From positions 1,364,001 to 1,428,000 of the forward strand of contig JAPVLO010000275.1 of the NCBI GenBank assembly GCA_027257055.1: a stretch of 64,000 nucleotides of DNA, written 5' to 3'. Positions 49,795 to 61,216 of the stretch are shown here, piece after piece (within the stretch, counting starts at the first letter, position 1; each line of letters begins with the position of its first letter). The stretch is from Cephalopachus bancanus. Taxonomy: Eukaryota > Chordata > Mammalia > Primates > Tarsiidae. The translations under genes were made by a program, and so were the position numbers. The notes below the pieces were generated by a model, which was given only the letters and a program-made list of their open reading frames with translations, was not told the origin of the DNA and searched no databases.

Positions 49795-49958
49795 AAAATG
49801 TATATGCCTATATCAAAATATCACATGTACCCCATAAATATGTACAACTATTATGTATCCATACACATTAAACATTAAAAATGTCAAAAACTGATCCCAC
49901 AGGAAAGTCACCACTGGACAGGAAATGAGGTGGTGGTGCCTATCTCACCCAGCAGGCT
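49795..49958 (+). repeat. 164-bp duplicated segment, copy B
   Basis: Begins with an L1-tail-like AAAATGTATATGCCTATATC and CCCCATAAATATGTACAACT, then CACAGGAAAGTCACCACTGG and ends TCTCACCCAGCAGGCT. No L1 body precedes it, unlike copy A at 47564-47727. Confidence 0.85.
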
Positions 49959-51649
49959 AGTGTCAATGCTCCTCTCCCGGATGCCTCTCCTGCCCTTCAC
50001 TCTGTATCCTGGGGGAGACACTTGTAACTCCCTGTGCAAAGTTGGCTGGCAGATCACAGAAGGACACCAGGCTTGGGGCAGAGTGGACCACAGGTCTACT
50101 GGGAACGTCTTGCTCAAGAGCGAAGTGCAAGGAGGCAGGCAGGAACAGAGCCATGTGGCAAAACTGGAGAGCAAATGGGCAGGGCCATGGCTCCCACCAA
50201 CACACACGGGTGGCTCTAACCCCTATCACTACAGAACCAAACTCCAGATCTGTGTCCTACTAACTTGAAAAACCTCTCAGGAAAGAAAAAAAGTGTCCAG
50301 GGGACCGAAAACTTCATTATCTTACAAGCACTCAAATAAACAACAAAACAGAATCAAGATCTTAACAATGGCTCTGAATCATACTCTGCAGTTTACCATC
50401 CAGGGTAGGGAGGGGTTGTTGCCTATTTCCACATTCTAGTTAACGGAGACATGCTCTGCGTTTACAACCAGTTGTTAAAGAATTCGAACTAAGAGTATAG
50501 GACTAAGCTACATAGTTATTAACCCTTTTCTTCTCTTGGACAATAGGAGACCCTAATTAGGAATAAGCCCGCTGATCCTGCCTGGACTCCCTTTCGGTAA
50601 CCTCGGTGGACAGCAGGGACTCCTTGTGCAGGTCTGGCATTGACTCTATCCCACTCTGGGCAGAGACTATGGGGAAGGCCCAACTGACTCCCGGCCTCCC
50701 CCTCCAGTCCCCTAGATTGAGTCCTGCTCTGCTAGGCTGTGCACTGCAACCTTGAACTTCAGCTCCAGCTGGCTTCCCCCGACTAAGCCTAACCCTCTGG
50801 ACAGCCACTGTCCATTCCCAGAGGGGCTCAGGGATAACCACATCGGGCTGCCCTGGGCAGTGGTGCTCAGCTCTGCTGGCCCTAGAGTCCCCCAGGGACG
50901 AATTACAAGCCACCTGCCTGGATCTCACACTGAAGATCCCAACTTCCCATTCCCACCCTTACTGCACAGATGACACATTACAAAACCTCTGAATAGTGCT
51001 GTGCATGGTCAGCAGGTCAAGGCAGGGCCACAAGGCACATCGGATGGCAGGCTCCAGGGCCCAAGCCACCATGCAGGGTCCTGTAAGGAGCCCTGAAAAG
51101 TCTGATGTTGGAGAAATAACAGTCTCTCCTTCCAGTTCTCTCTGTGGGGAAGAAGTGGAAATTCTTGCTCTCTTTTCTCACAACAACAACGGTTATGTGC
51201 AGAATGCCAGACACCCTGGGGGGGTACAGTTCACGGACTGTCCTCCCCAGGCACTGGAGGACTGAGGATGCCTGCCTCATCTTACCCACGTGCAGTTGGT
51301 CAGGAAAACAAAGCAGAGGATAGCCAGGTCTCCAGGCTCCATCCCAGGTTGGGACCTGCCTCCCTGCCCACCTGCTCTTCTGCTAGGGAAACTGCCAGAA
51401 AAACCGCGCAAGGTCCAGGTGGCAGAGCAAGCATAAGCACAGCCCCCAAAGGCCATAACTTATCTCTGTGATGTTACCTTGGACCGCCAGTGCCCAGCAT
51501 GTAATGGGCCCCAGGAAATCCCTGGGAAAGAGGAGAAAAAGGAGGGAGGGAGTAAGCCAACGGGCCAGCTTGCTTCTAACTGGAGCAGTACAGCAGAGCA
51601 GGTGACTCTGAGAGGGTGGTGTGATGGGATTGCCTATTAAACATCCATC
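49959..51649. other. Single-copy-looking DNA
   Basis: No gene or repeat recognised. Overlapping frames of 60-120 codons on both strands (49908-50268, 50557-50928, 51017-51289) mirror each other and have no domains. Confidence 0.45.
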
Positions 51650-52390
51650 ACCACTTTCTTCCTTGGAAACAGAACTTGGACTGTAAACTGAACTACACAG
51701 CCTCCTTGTCATCTAGTTGGGGTCATGTGACTAGCTGCTGGCCAAAGAGATCTAAACAAGTGTGAGTTCTCCCAGGAAGGATCCCTTTTAAAGGCAGCTG
51801 ACTCTGCTGGGAGGTGGGCCCCTTTTGTTCACCTTTCTCCTTCTGCTGCCTGGAATGCACACCTGATGGCTGGCACTCCGACAGCCATGCTGGATCATAA
51901 GACGCTTTGCAATGAACACCATGTATTGAGATGGTAGAGCAAAAAGTTACATGAGGCCCATGTCCCTGATAATCTCATGGGGCTGCCCATACCTGGGTTT
52001 CTTTTAAGTAGGGAAATTTTTTTTTTTTTTTGAGTTGGAGTCTCACTCTGTCACCCAGACTGGAGTGCAGTGGCCGCTCCCGGCCACCGCAGCCTTGACT
52101 TGCTGGGTTCCAGCGATCCTTCTGCTTCAGCCTTCCAAGTAGCTGGAACTACAGGCGTGCGCTACTACGCCCGGCTAATTTTTTTTTTTGATTTTGATTG
52201 TAGAGATGAGGTCTCACCAAGTTGCCCAGGCAGGTCTTGAACCCGCGGACTCAGGCAATCCACTCACCAGCCTCCCAAAGGCACGGGATTACAAGCTGAG
52301 CCACTAAGCCTGGCTAAGTAGGGAAATATTAATTTCTCTCTTGTTAAAGACACTGTTACTTTGCATTCTCTACCCTACTTGGCCAAACTT
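51650..52390 (+). mobile_element. MLT1-type LTR, split by an Alu
   Basis: Left half: CATGTGACTAGCTGCTGGCC, AAAGAGATCTAAACAAGTG, CTGCCTGGAATGCACACCTG, ATGGCTGGCACTCC, ACAGCCATGCTGGATCATAA, GTCCCTGATAATCTCATGGG. Right half after the Alu: TTAATTTCTCTCTTGTTAAA, GACACTGTTACTTTG. These match one old LTR whose end reads AATAAACTTCTATCTTGTTT..AAGCCACTGTTATTTTGGG. The subfamily is uncertain. Confidence 0.72.
52005..52327 (-). mobile_element. Lineage-specific Alu, antisense, younger type, with TSD
   Basis: Body 52018-52314: T-run, GAGTTGGAGTCTCACTCTGT, hairpin GTGGCCGCTCCCGGCCAC (52070-52087), GATTGTAGAGATGAGGTCTC, CAGGTCTTGAACCCGCGGAC, AAGCTGAGCCACTAAGCC. The TSD TAAGTAGGGAAAT at 52005-52017 and 52315-52327 is exact. 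It sits inside an MLT1-type LTR. Confidence 0.97.
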
Positions 52391-53254
52391 AGCCCTAACT
52401 GATAGAACAGGACAAAACTCATATTTCATAGGGCAGGCCAGGCAGGTTACTGCACTCTGCCTGAACATTCTTTTTCTTTCTATCTGGCCTCACTATCTGA
52501 CAGGAAAGCTGAGAATAGACCGCCTTGGGTAGCCAAGCTACCACAGCATAGCCTGGTGTAGTCCTTCAAGCCCTTCCTAAGGCTCTGGGGACACCTCTGG
52601 GACAAAACATACAGAGGCTGACAACTGACAGCCCTGAGCCACCACCAGATCCAGTCACAAAAGGACCCAGCGCCTAAGCAGGGCCCAGGGTAGCCTTTGT
52701 AACTGGCAAGCCCCTGGCTTCCTGCCTTCCCACACAGGTGCCGAGAGACCAAACCCACCTAGACCCTGGGGGCCACTGCAAGGTCTCCACTTTGCCTCTG
52801 AAACTCTCCCTTTGCATCATCTCAGGAAAACCAGCATTTAGGCCACCAGCTCTCGACAACGTGGTCCACACACCAGACAAGGACGGCTGACCTCCAGGCA
52901 AGTGGCACCTACCTAGACCTACCTAGACCCGGGCACTCGCCGTGGACGGGAGCCCACAGTTCCTCATCCTGCCTCCCACCCCACATCCACTCCCCACACC
53001 CAGAAGCGCCAAGTGTGAGCTCCACTGAGTCTGCCCTGCTCCCAACCCTGCAGTGGTCTTGCCCCAGGACACAGGGTAAAGCTCCTGGCTGTTCCAAGGC
53101 TGTGGAGGGCCAACCCCTGAGGGGGCAGTCCTGTTCCTGCCACCCCAGCCTCTTCTCCCCTGCACTCCTTCCCTGAGTTTACAGACCCAGGGAAGAAGCC
53201 ACCAACCCCCTGACTTGTTCCTACGTGGAAGCCACTCTCTGCCCAGAAACTCCC
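52391..53254. other. Single-copy-looking DNA
   Basis: GC-rich, with overlapping open frames on both strands and no domain or splice pattern I can support. The doubled CTACCTAGACCTACCTAGAC near 52910-52929 is a small tandem duplication. Confidence 0.4.
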
Positions 53255-53490
53255 CCTACCCCCAGCCCTGCCCACCCTTTCTCCCAGGCTGACTCAACTC
53301 CAGCAGGCCTTGGCGCATAATCACCCCTTTCTAGAACCTTCCCTGTGCTCCTGGCCCATGTGGGCTCCCCCGCTTGGTGCCAGTACCAAACACTGGACTG
53401 TGGGATCCTGAGGGTAGGAGTCACGCCCATCATTATTCTACCTCAATCCCAGCCGGGCCTGGCACACAGTGGAGGGTACAGGGTGGCCCG
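53255..53490 (+). repeat. L2 LINE 3' tail
   Basis: CTTTCTAGAACCTTCCCTGT, CATGTGGGCTCCCC, GGGATCCTGAGGGTAGGAGT, CATCATTATTCTACCTCAAT and CCCAGCCGGGCCTGGCACAC follow the order of an L2 3' end, including the terminal CCTGGCACATAG-like motif. Confidence 0.68.
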
Positions 53491-53836
53491 TCCTACACAT
53501 GCTCAGGGAGAGGGCTTCTAAGCATTGCAGGCTGTACTCTGGGAAGGGCTGCTTTCCAAGTTTTAATTCCTGCCCAAATCCAAGTGATGGGCCCTTCATG
53601 GCACCCCACATCCCGGAATCCTGGGGGTAGAGCCTGCACCTGCACTGGGCTAAGAGGTCCACCAGGCCCCCCAGCTCTGCAGGGCTCAGGAACACCCACT
53701 CCCTGGTGAATGTGAACCCCTTCTGCCAGCAGGAGGGTCCGCCTTACCCTGTCTCCCATCACCCCCATTTAAGTGGCTCACTGCCTTCCCCTCCCAAGGA
53801 TGTGTCACCAGAAGTAGAGACCGTGACTTTGACACC
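53491..53836. other. Single-copy-looking DNA
   Basis: No gene or repeat recognised before the solo LTR. Confidence 0.4.
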
Positions 53837-54527
53837 TGTTGGGAGCTGGCCACGGAGGCCCACTGAGCATTAAGGTTCAGGAAGGGCCGTTGACCCCGAG
53901 ACCACTAGGATGCGTTCAGGAGCTATTGACCCCATTTTCTCCCCCTTTCTACTCAGCACTAACCAGATTAAGCTCCTGTGAGCTCAAAACATAGAAACTC
54001 TGAGATCGGGACGAACACAAGCTAACTTTAGAAGCTCATTGCTCCCATTCTTCCACAAACTGCAGTTTTGGCTTTTACACAACTTATAATTTAAACTCGT
54101 GTCACATCTAAGAGCCTTAGTATTGGTCACAGGCTTCTGGGTATGATCTTAAGATTTATTAAAGGTGTAAATTGTAGAATATAGTTTTAGAAGACAGCCA
54201 TTTTGTTGAAAGAATGCGGCTGGGTTACTTGCAGGTAGCCCACTGTGAACTTTGGACTGGGCCACATTCCAAACATTCTGGGATGGGCCACTTTCATTTG
54301 TAAAGTAAATACTTAAGCTTCTATAGAATTGTTTAACTTGGCAGAAATCAATCAGCTTAGAATAAAAAAGGTTTATAGAATGTGTCAGTCACACAGATTA
54401 GGTTATCCTTTGTTATAGGATTTTAAGATTATCATATGAAAAGGGTTTAAAGGCAATCATTGATTAAGTTTTCATGGATTAAGGTTTCTGGTGGGTGGGG
54501 GACGCCCCTCCCACATCTGACTTTGTG

Positions 54528-54534
54528 TATAAAA
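54528..54534 (+). promoter_or_regulatory. LTR TATA box (disrupted promoter)
   Basis: TATAAAA followed by GACCC, in the position of a retroviral core promoter between U3-like and R-like parts. The L1 insertion begins right behind it, so the presumed start site is now about 790 bp further away. Confidence 0.6.
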
Positions 54535-55347
54535 GACCCATTGTATTGTTGATAATTGCCATTCTGACTGGAGTTAGGTGGTATCTCAGTGTGGTTTTGA
54601 TTTGCATCTCTCTGATGATTAGTGAGGTTGAGCATTTCTTCATGTGTTTGTTGGCTGCTCGAATGTCTTCTTTTGTGAAGTGTCTGTTCATATCTTTTGC
54701 CCATTTTATAATGGGGTTGTTTGTTTTCTTCTTTTCAGTACGTTTCAGTTCCTTGTAGATCCAGGATGTTAAGCCTTTGTCAGACCTGGAGTTGGCAAAT
54801 ACTGGGAATATACCCTGAAGAACACAAATCACTCTATAAAAAAGATACCTGCACACGTATGTTTATCGCAGCGTTGTTCACAATAGCAAGAACCTGGAAA
54901 CAGCCATGCTGCCCATCAAAAGAGGACTGGATTAAAAAAATGTGGTATATATACACGATGGAATACTACGCAGCCATAAAATATAACAAAATCATGAATT
55001 TTGCAGCAACCTGGATGGAACTAGAGTCTATAATACTGAGTGACCTCTCACAGAAACAAAGATCAGAATATCACATGTTCTCACTCATATAATGGACCTT
55101 GAACATCCAATGTAATACTATAAGAAAATGACTGACGGTACTGGGAAATTATGGGGGGGAGGGGGATGGGATTAACAGTAGCTAATATCTATCTGGGACT
55201 GGGAAAACACCTCTTATCAATAGGGTGCCTGAATGAAACGTAATTATACACCTAACCCTTAACTGTACCCCACAAAACGATAATAAAAAATACTGATTAA
55301 TTATAAAAACAAACAAACAAACAAACAAACAAACAAGACCCATTGTA
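54533..55347. mobile_element. L1 insertion with 5' inversion (twin priming) and TSD
   Basis: AAGACCCATTGTA at 54533-54545 and 55335-55347 is an exact TSD. From 54546 to about 54800 the L1 is inverted; its minus strand encodes the ORF2 C-terminal stretch with [19 protein letters not shown]. From about 54800 to 55334 it is in direct orientation, encoding the last ORF2 residues (KMWYIYTMEYYAAIKYNK, ATWMELESIILSDLS), then a 3'UTR with G-runs and a (CAAA)n tail. The ORF2 part between the two pieces is missing at the join. Confidence 0.97.
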
Positions 55348-55500
55348 ATTCCCAATAACACACATCGCTTCTGCACTAGACCGGAGTCCAGTCTCTTTCT
55401 TTCTCTCTCTCTCTTTCTCTCTTCTTCCCCCCATTCGCCGACGCCGTCTCCACCTTTGGGGTACCCTGAACCTGGCTAGAGCTGGTCACCAGCAGACACC

Positions 55501-57150
55501 AAGTCAGGTCAGGCAACTGTGGCCCATGTGGCCGTGTTCCCTGGAACTGTTGGCACTTGCTCAGAGAGGAGAGCTGCAGCCACGCCCAGACCCGGCAGGA
55601 GGGGTGCCAGCGGTAGAAGCTGTGCCGGACGCCCCCTCTGCTGGGCTAAGCTCACCTGCTGGGACCTTTCTCTACTTGCACATCTGTGCATTTTAATATA
55701 ACTTCTCAAAATATTACTCTGCAATTATTTCCAAGGGCTTAAATGGGATCCCCAAATACATACAATTAAGACTAAAATTGTAATTTTAAATTACTGTTAA
55801 TTTGAATAAACATAAAACTTTCCCATCTCCAAGCCAAATGCAGACGACAACATCCCCATTCACCCTTAGGTGCTGCCAAGCTCCTGCCAACGACCACCCT
55901 GGATCTTCAGAGCGAGAAGTGGCTCCTGAAGCATGTGGAGCCCTGGCAACAGACTCCAGAAATGGCCGTTGCCTCCCACCTGTGCACAGTGAGAATGTTT
56001 CCTGAGCCGGGCCCTGAGGAGCAGCGCTGCCTGGTTGGAAGTGCGGCCGATGACTGAACCTGCGGTGGCACCAGCACCGGTCCCTGCAGACACCAGACAA
56101 GAACACAAGGTCACCCCTCATCAGCCCTTCTGATGGTGACTTGAGATTCCTTGAGTCTCGGTGGCATTAACTTGCTGTGGAACCTCCCCATAGCCTCCAG
56201 TTCCCAGGCCTGCCCTAAGGCCCAAGAGCTAATGACCAACTCCAGCAGCCTCTCCCAGGAGGCCACTGGTGGTAGGACAGGATGTCCCATCAGTCCTGAG
56301 TGACAAGCACGCCCACCTCCTTCACCGACAGATGGCCCTGCTCCCCATGCCTTAGCCCATTTTCCAACCTACAGGGGACTAGGAGGAAAGCAGAGGCTTT
56401 CGGAGGAGGCTGAGGAAGCCAGTGGAAGAGGGGCGGGCAGCTTCTGGGAGACCCTGGAATGGCTACACCAAATCCCCAGTGACTGGTCTCCTGAGAGTCC
56501 AGGGACAGGAGGCTATGCAGAGTCCCCCTTCTTAGGGATGATGAGGAGCTGCCCAGGGAGGAGCTGCCTGCTGCCCGCCTGGGTGCAGGGTGCTGGCCCG
56601 GGGCCACCCTGAAGGGCCAGCCCAAAAGGACTGCCCGAGGGGCCTTGGGGTGAGGATGGAGCAGTTGAGGGCACCTGCCCGGTGAGGCTTCCCTCGGGCC
56701 ATGGAGATGAGCTGCCAGCTCTCAACAGAAGCCTCCCTAAGAAACCCACAGAAGTGCCCAGGAGAGAACAAGCCTGAGGGAAACATGTTCTGGACCCCAG
56801 AAGCACCAGCCAGTCCACTGGTGCCAAGACTGTCCTTTCCCCAGATGCTCCACTCCGCAGGGCTCACCTTGGCTGGCAAGAACAGGGACAAAAAAAGAGA
56901 GATGGGGACACTCTGGGGCATCCAGGACAGGCCAGGCCCAGCCAGGTGGCAGAAGCTCCAAGGATTCTACAATCATTCATTTTTATTACTGCCCAAGACT
57001 TCCTGGGACTGTAAGTGACCAGAAAAACTTTGCCTTAAAATGACAGAAAGTTCTGGGGCTGCCTGGATGTTCATTTAGGAAGGGAAGGACTCACCCAGGC
57101 AGATGCAGCGGCACCGTGGGGCAAAGACATCATTTCTTTTTGTGTTATTT
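55501..57150. other. Single-copy-looking DNA
   Basis: No gene or repeat recognised. The part 55690-55810 is AT-rich; the rest is GC-richer, with mirror-image frames (55786-56121, 56290-56625, 56513-57018) and no domains. Confidence 0.45.
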
Positions 57151-57285
57151 TCTGGGTTTTTTTTAAATTCAAGATTCAGGGAGTACATGTGCAGGCTTGT
57201 TACATGGAGATACTGGGTGATGGTGAGGTTTGGGCTTCTATCGAACACTTTTCTCACCCAGCTCCAGCATGAAAAGCCCCGTGCC
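57151..57285 (-). mobile_element. L1 3'-end fragment, antisense
   Basis: TTCAAGATTCAGGGAGTACA, TGTGCAGGCTTGTTACATGG, AGATACTGGGTGATGGTGAG, GTTTGGGCTTCTATCGAAC match the antisense 3' end of eutherian L1 (GTACATGTGCAGGTTTGTTA). Confidence 0.8.
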
Positions 57286-58194
57286 AGCCCAGATGGCCCT
57301 TGTGAGCTTCTGAGAAGGAAACCAGTCCTGACACTGGGCTTGCTTCTGAAAATAGCCCCGGGTACCCACTGCCCATTCCTACCCTACACTGGCAGGGCTA
57401 AGAAGTGAGTGGGGACACAGCCTTGGGCCCCAGTCAACTCTGCTCCTTCTACCTCCTGCTACCTTTTTTTCATATAGATGCAAAGGGGCCGCCTCTACCC
57501 CCCAGGTAAAATAACTGCTTGGAAGGCTTAGATTATAGGCAGAAGCAAATTTATGCTCTGTAGGTGGGTGGCAGATTTACACCTCCTCATATAAGAACTG
57601 TGGTCTTTAGGAATAGATATTTCCCCCTTCCTTTGACAGGATTAGGAAAATAATATTTTTTGCACTGGTAATTAAGAGCAGCACAGATGGTGATGGTTTA
57701 GAAACCTGCTCACGAGAATCTATGCTGGCGGGAGATCATCAACAAGATGCAGAGAACGGGGGCGAATTTGTTTTTTGTGATATGTCCAGAAGTCCCTCTA
57801 TTGCAATCAAGTATCACGAATGTAGTACAGGGGTGGATGGAAGGTTTAGACAGTGAAAAGGAAAAATTTAGAAATGACCATAGAAAAGTCCCCTTCTTTT
57901 GTGCCAACGGGGTCAACCCCACTGCCCCAGCGAAACCCCGGCACCAGCACCACTGCAGAGTGTCATTCTAAAGGCAGACCGCCTTGCCCAGTGAGAGGCG
58001 GCAGCATCACAACCCCGCATCTGCCATGGGGACTGCAGGCCCACTCCTCCACAATGAGGGCATCTGGGAGCCTCCCCTGGGCAGCCCCGCCCATCTGTGT
58101 TTCGAATGCACCAAACCACAAGGCTCAAGAGAAACCCTGCAAATTAGCAGCCACCATGGCCAGGTGGCTTGGCCCCGTTATTTATCACTTTTGG
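57286..58194. other. Single-copy-looking DNA
   Basis: No gene or repeat recognised. A 144-codon plus-strand frame (57853-58287) runs partly into the L2 that follows and has no domain. Confidence 0.4.
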
Positions 58195-58350
58195 TGCATC
58201 CATTCAGAATGTGCCAGGCTCTCTTCTGGGTGCAGGGACGCAAGGGGACACAGACGAAGCTCCAGTTCCCTGGAGCTTATGCTCTAATGGGGATGACAGA
58301 TGACAAATGAGTAAACCATCAAAGAAGGAACACAATTCCAGGTGGGGAGG
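58195..58350 (-). repeat. L2 LINE 3' tail, antisense
   Basis: CATTCAGAATGTGCCAGGCT, CTTCTGGGTGCAGGGACGC, AGTTCCCTGGAGCTTATGCT, CTAATGGGGATGACAGATGA, CAAATGAGTAAAC follow the antisense L2 order (TGTGCCAGGCAC, GGAGCTTACATTCTAGTGGG, GACAGACAATAAAC). Confidence 0.82.
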
Positions 58351-58940
58351 AGGGTCAGGAAAATCGAAGCAGGGGAAGGGCTAGGGTTTCTGCTCCAACA
58401 TGTGAAGAGTGTGCAAGTCATCACTCCTGTCCTCGCCACAAAAAAAAGCTGGACAAACTGAAAAGCAATGGCTTTTTAGGACACATCGGTGAAATGAGTT
58501 AGTCATCTCAACTGAAATCTGGAAGGATGGGCAAATCCAGGGAGTCACCCTGAGACTGGCTCATCTGGAGCAGAGCCTCTGGGGCCATCACCTGGTGGTC
58601 TGTGTAATTTTGGCCAAGTGCCAGAGGCTGAGTGTAGACTCACATGATAGTAAAAAACTCCTGGGGAGCCACAGTCAGGGGCCCTCAAACTTTCATGGGC
58701 TTTTTCCTCCAAGATCCTCATCCCAGAGAGCCAAGAAACATCCCCTGGTAGCTTTGGCAGAGAGAAGAGAAAAGCAATCCTTGTAAAATACACCCAGAAC
58801 TTTCTCTACAACAAAGGCCTGCCCCCTGGGGGGGGATTTTCCAGAACCTTGTCTCAGAGCCAAAAGGGAAGAGCATTTCTCTGACTCCAGCTCCCTCTAG
58901 CCTTTCTGTCTCACCTAAGGGTGCTGGAAAACTATACAAG
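58351..58940. other. Single-copy-looking DNA
   Basis: No gene or repeat recognised. Confidence 0.4.
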
Positions 58941-59121
58941 AAGAAACACTTGTGTAGCTGGACGTGGTAGCGCACACCTGTAGTCCCAGCTAATCATTAA
59001 GCTGAGGTGGAAGGATAGCCTGAGTTCAGGAGGTCAAATCTGCAATGAGTCATGGCCATGTCACTGTGTTCCGGCCTAAAGTGAGATACTCAAATAAATA
59101 AATAAATAAGAAATACTTGTG
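58941..59121 (+). mobile_element. Alu right-arm monomer with TSD
   Basis: Body 58955-59107: TAGCTGGACGTGGTAGCGCA, CACCTGTAGTCCCAGCTAAT, GCTGAGGTGGAAGGATAGCC, TGTCACTGTGTTCCGGCC, ending in an (AAAT)n tail. AAGAAACACTTGTG (58941-58954) and AAGAAATACTTGTG (59108-59121) form a 14-bp TSD with one mismatch, so this is a complete insertion of a single arm, not a broken dimer. Confidence 0.92.
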
Positions 59122-59469
59122 AAGGCCACAACCTGGGATACAGGCCCACTGACTGACTAAGATTTAATCAGAAGATTACAGTCCACTGGCCCGCTCCCAC
59201 ACCTTACAACCACACAATCCTTGTAAAATCCTGTGTGTAACAGTAGAAGACGCACACTCTCTCTAAGGAGGAGTACTTAGGAAAGACCAAAGTCAATTTG
59301 GGATGAAACCAAGGACAATGGAGGAATTTGTATCCTCGGGCTACTACAACTACAACCAACATTACACACAGCTCAATTCATCATAGCCAGATTAACATGA
59401 AACCCTACATTAAAGGTCTATTACCCTCAATTCCTATTATCCTATATATTATGTCTAGCTTTAATAAAC
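59122..59469. other. Single-copy-looking DNA
   Basis: No gene recognised. CTACTACAACTACAACCAAC near 59340 may be the degenerate 5' part of the following L1. Confidence 0.35.
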
Positions 59470-61216
59470 AATTACAAGGCAAGAAAAATAAAACAGTTTC
59501 AAAAGATAAAGACTTAGATATGACACTGATTTTTGAAACTATCAGAGTGGGAATTTAACTGATTAATATGCTAAGAGTGCTAAGAGGACAACATGCAAGA
59601 AAAGATGGGTGAGGTAAGCAGAGATGGAAAGTCTACAAAAGAACCAAAAAAGAGATGCTAGAAATGTTTTTAAAAGAAGAAAAAACTCATACCAGAAATG
59701 AAGAATGCTTTTGACGGGTTCATTGACATGGCTGGGGGGAAAAAAATAAATCAGTGAGTTTGAAGTTAGGTCGGTAGAAATTTCCCTAACTGAAATGCAA
59801 AGAAAAAAAAAACAAAAAAGAATGAGGGGGAAAACACCAGAACAAAACATCCAAGAACTGTAAGACAACATCAAAGATGTTACACACATCATTAGAATAC
59901 CAAAAGGAAAAAAGAAAGAATGAAGATTTTTAAAAATCTCTGAGAAAGTAATGGCCAAATTTTTTCCAAAGTTAATGACAGAGTCCAAGCCACAGACTCA
60001 GGAAGCTCAAAAAACACCAAATAGAATAAATACTCAAAAAACAAACAAACAAACAAACAAAAAACAGGAACAACAACAACTCTATAAGAACCTTATGACA
60101 GGGATAAAATCTCATATTTCAATAATTAGCCTGGATGTTAATGGACTAAATGTACCAGTGAAAAAACACAGAATGGCAAAATGGATAAAATATCATGAGG
60201 CAACAATATATTGTCTCCAAGAGACTCATCTCACCAGAAAGGACACTCACAGACTCAAAGTAAGAGAATGGGACACAAAAGAAAGCTGGAGTCACAATCT
60301 TAATATCAGACAAAATACCCTTTAAGCTATCAAAAATTTAAAAGATACAAAAGGTCACTCCATAATGATAAAAGGTTCACTCCATTAACAAGAAATATCC
60401 ATCCTACACATATATGCACCCAACATAGGAGCACCAACTTTCATAAAGCAGTTTCTAGGCAAACTTTAAAAAGATACTGTGTCTAACACTATCATAGCTG
60501 GGGACTTTAATACCCCACTCACAACCCTAGACAGATCACCAAGACAAAAACTCAACAAGGAAATCTGGAACCTCAATGTGACTTGACCAAATGGACTTAA
60601 CTGATACCTACAGAACACTCCACCCAATGACCATAGAATATATACATTCTACTCATCACTGCATGGAATGTACTCTAAGATAGACCACGTCCTTGACCAT
60701 AAATCAAGCATAAACAAATTTCATAAAATTGAAATTTTGCCACGTACCTTCTCAGACCACAGTGGAATAAAAATAAATATCAACATCAACAAAGTTCCCT
60801 CAAACCCACAAAGACATGGACACTAAACAGCATAATGCTAAGCAACTCCTGAGTCAACATGGAAATTAAAACAAAGATTAAAGATACCTGGAAACAATTT
60901 AAAATGAAGAAATATCTTACCAAAATCTCTGGGATGCCATGAAATCAGTAGTAAGAGGAGAATTCATATCTCTATAAACACACATGAAGAGAATGGAAAG
61001 ATCACAAGATAACAGCCCAACAAGTCACATAAGGAAGCTGGAAAAGCAAGACCATCAAAGCCCTAACTTAAGCAGAAGAATCCAGATCACCAAAATAAAA
61101 GCCAAAATCCGGAACATAGAAGACAAAAAGATAATACCAAAAAAAAAAAAATCAATGAAACAAAAAGCTGGTTCTTTGAAAGAATAAACAAGATTGATGG
61201 CCCTCTAGCTAGACTG

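Larger units (their letters stand above)
53837..55494 (+). mobile_element. Solo LTR of a class-II-like endogenous retrovirus, split by an L1
   Basis: The element starts TGTTGGGAGC and ends GGTCACCAGCA, giving TG..CA ends with a near-inverted TGTTGG/CCAGCA. It is flanked by GACACC on both sides (53831-53836 and 55495-55500). A 6-bp TSD is usual for class II (ERVK/betaretrovirus-like) integrations. A TATA box lies at 54528-54534, followed after the L1 by a pyrimidine-rich R/U5-like region and CCACCTTTGGGGTACC. Without the L1 and one TSD copy the LTR is about 856 bp. No internal genes are present, so the provirus collapsed to one LTR by recombination (inference). Confidence 0.82.

Noticed and set aside
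54479..55092. 125- and 123-codon frames as genes
   Set aside because: Both are L1 ORF2 C-terminal pieces of the twin-primed insertion.
53837..55494. Complete endogenous provirus
   Set aside because: There is one LTR only and no internal gag, pol or env sequence; the sequence inside it is an L1.
55633..55650. CTCF-like GCCCCCTCTGCTGGG
   Set aside because: The spacing between the CCAGCAG and GGGGGC parts is wrong for the CTCF core by two bases.
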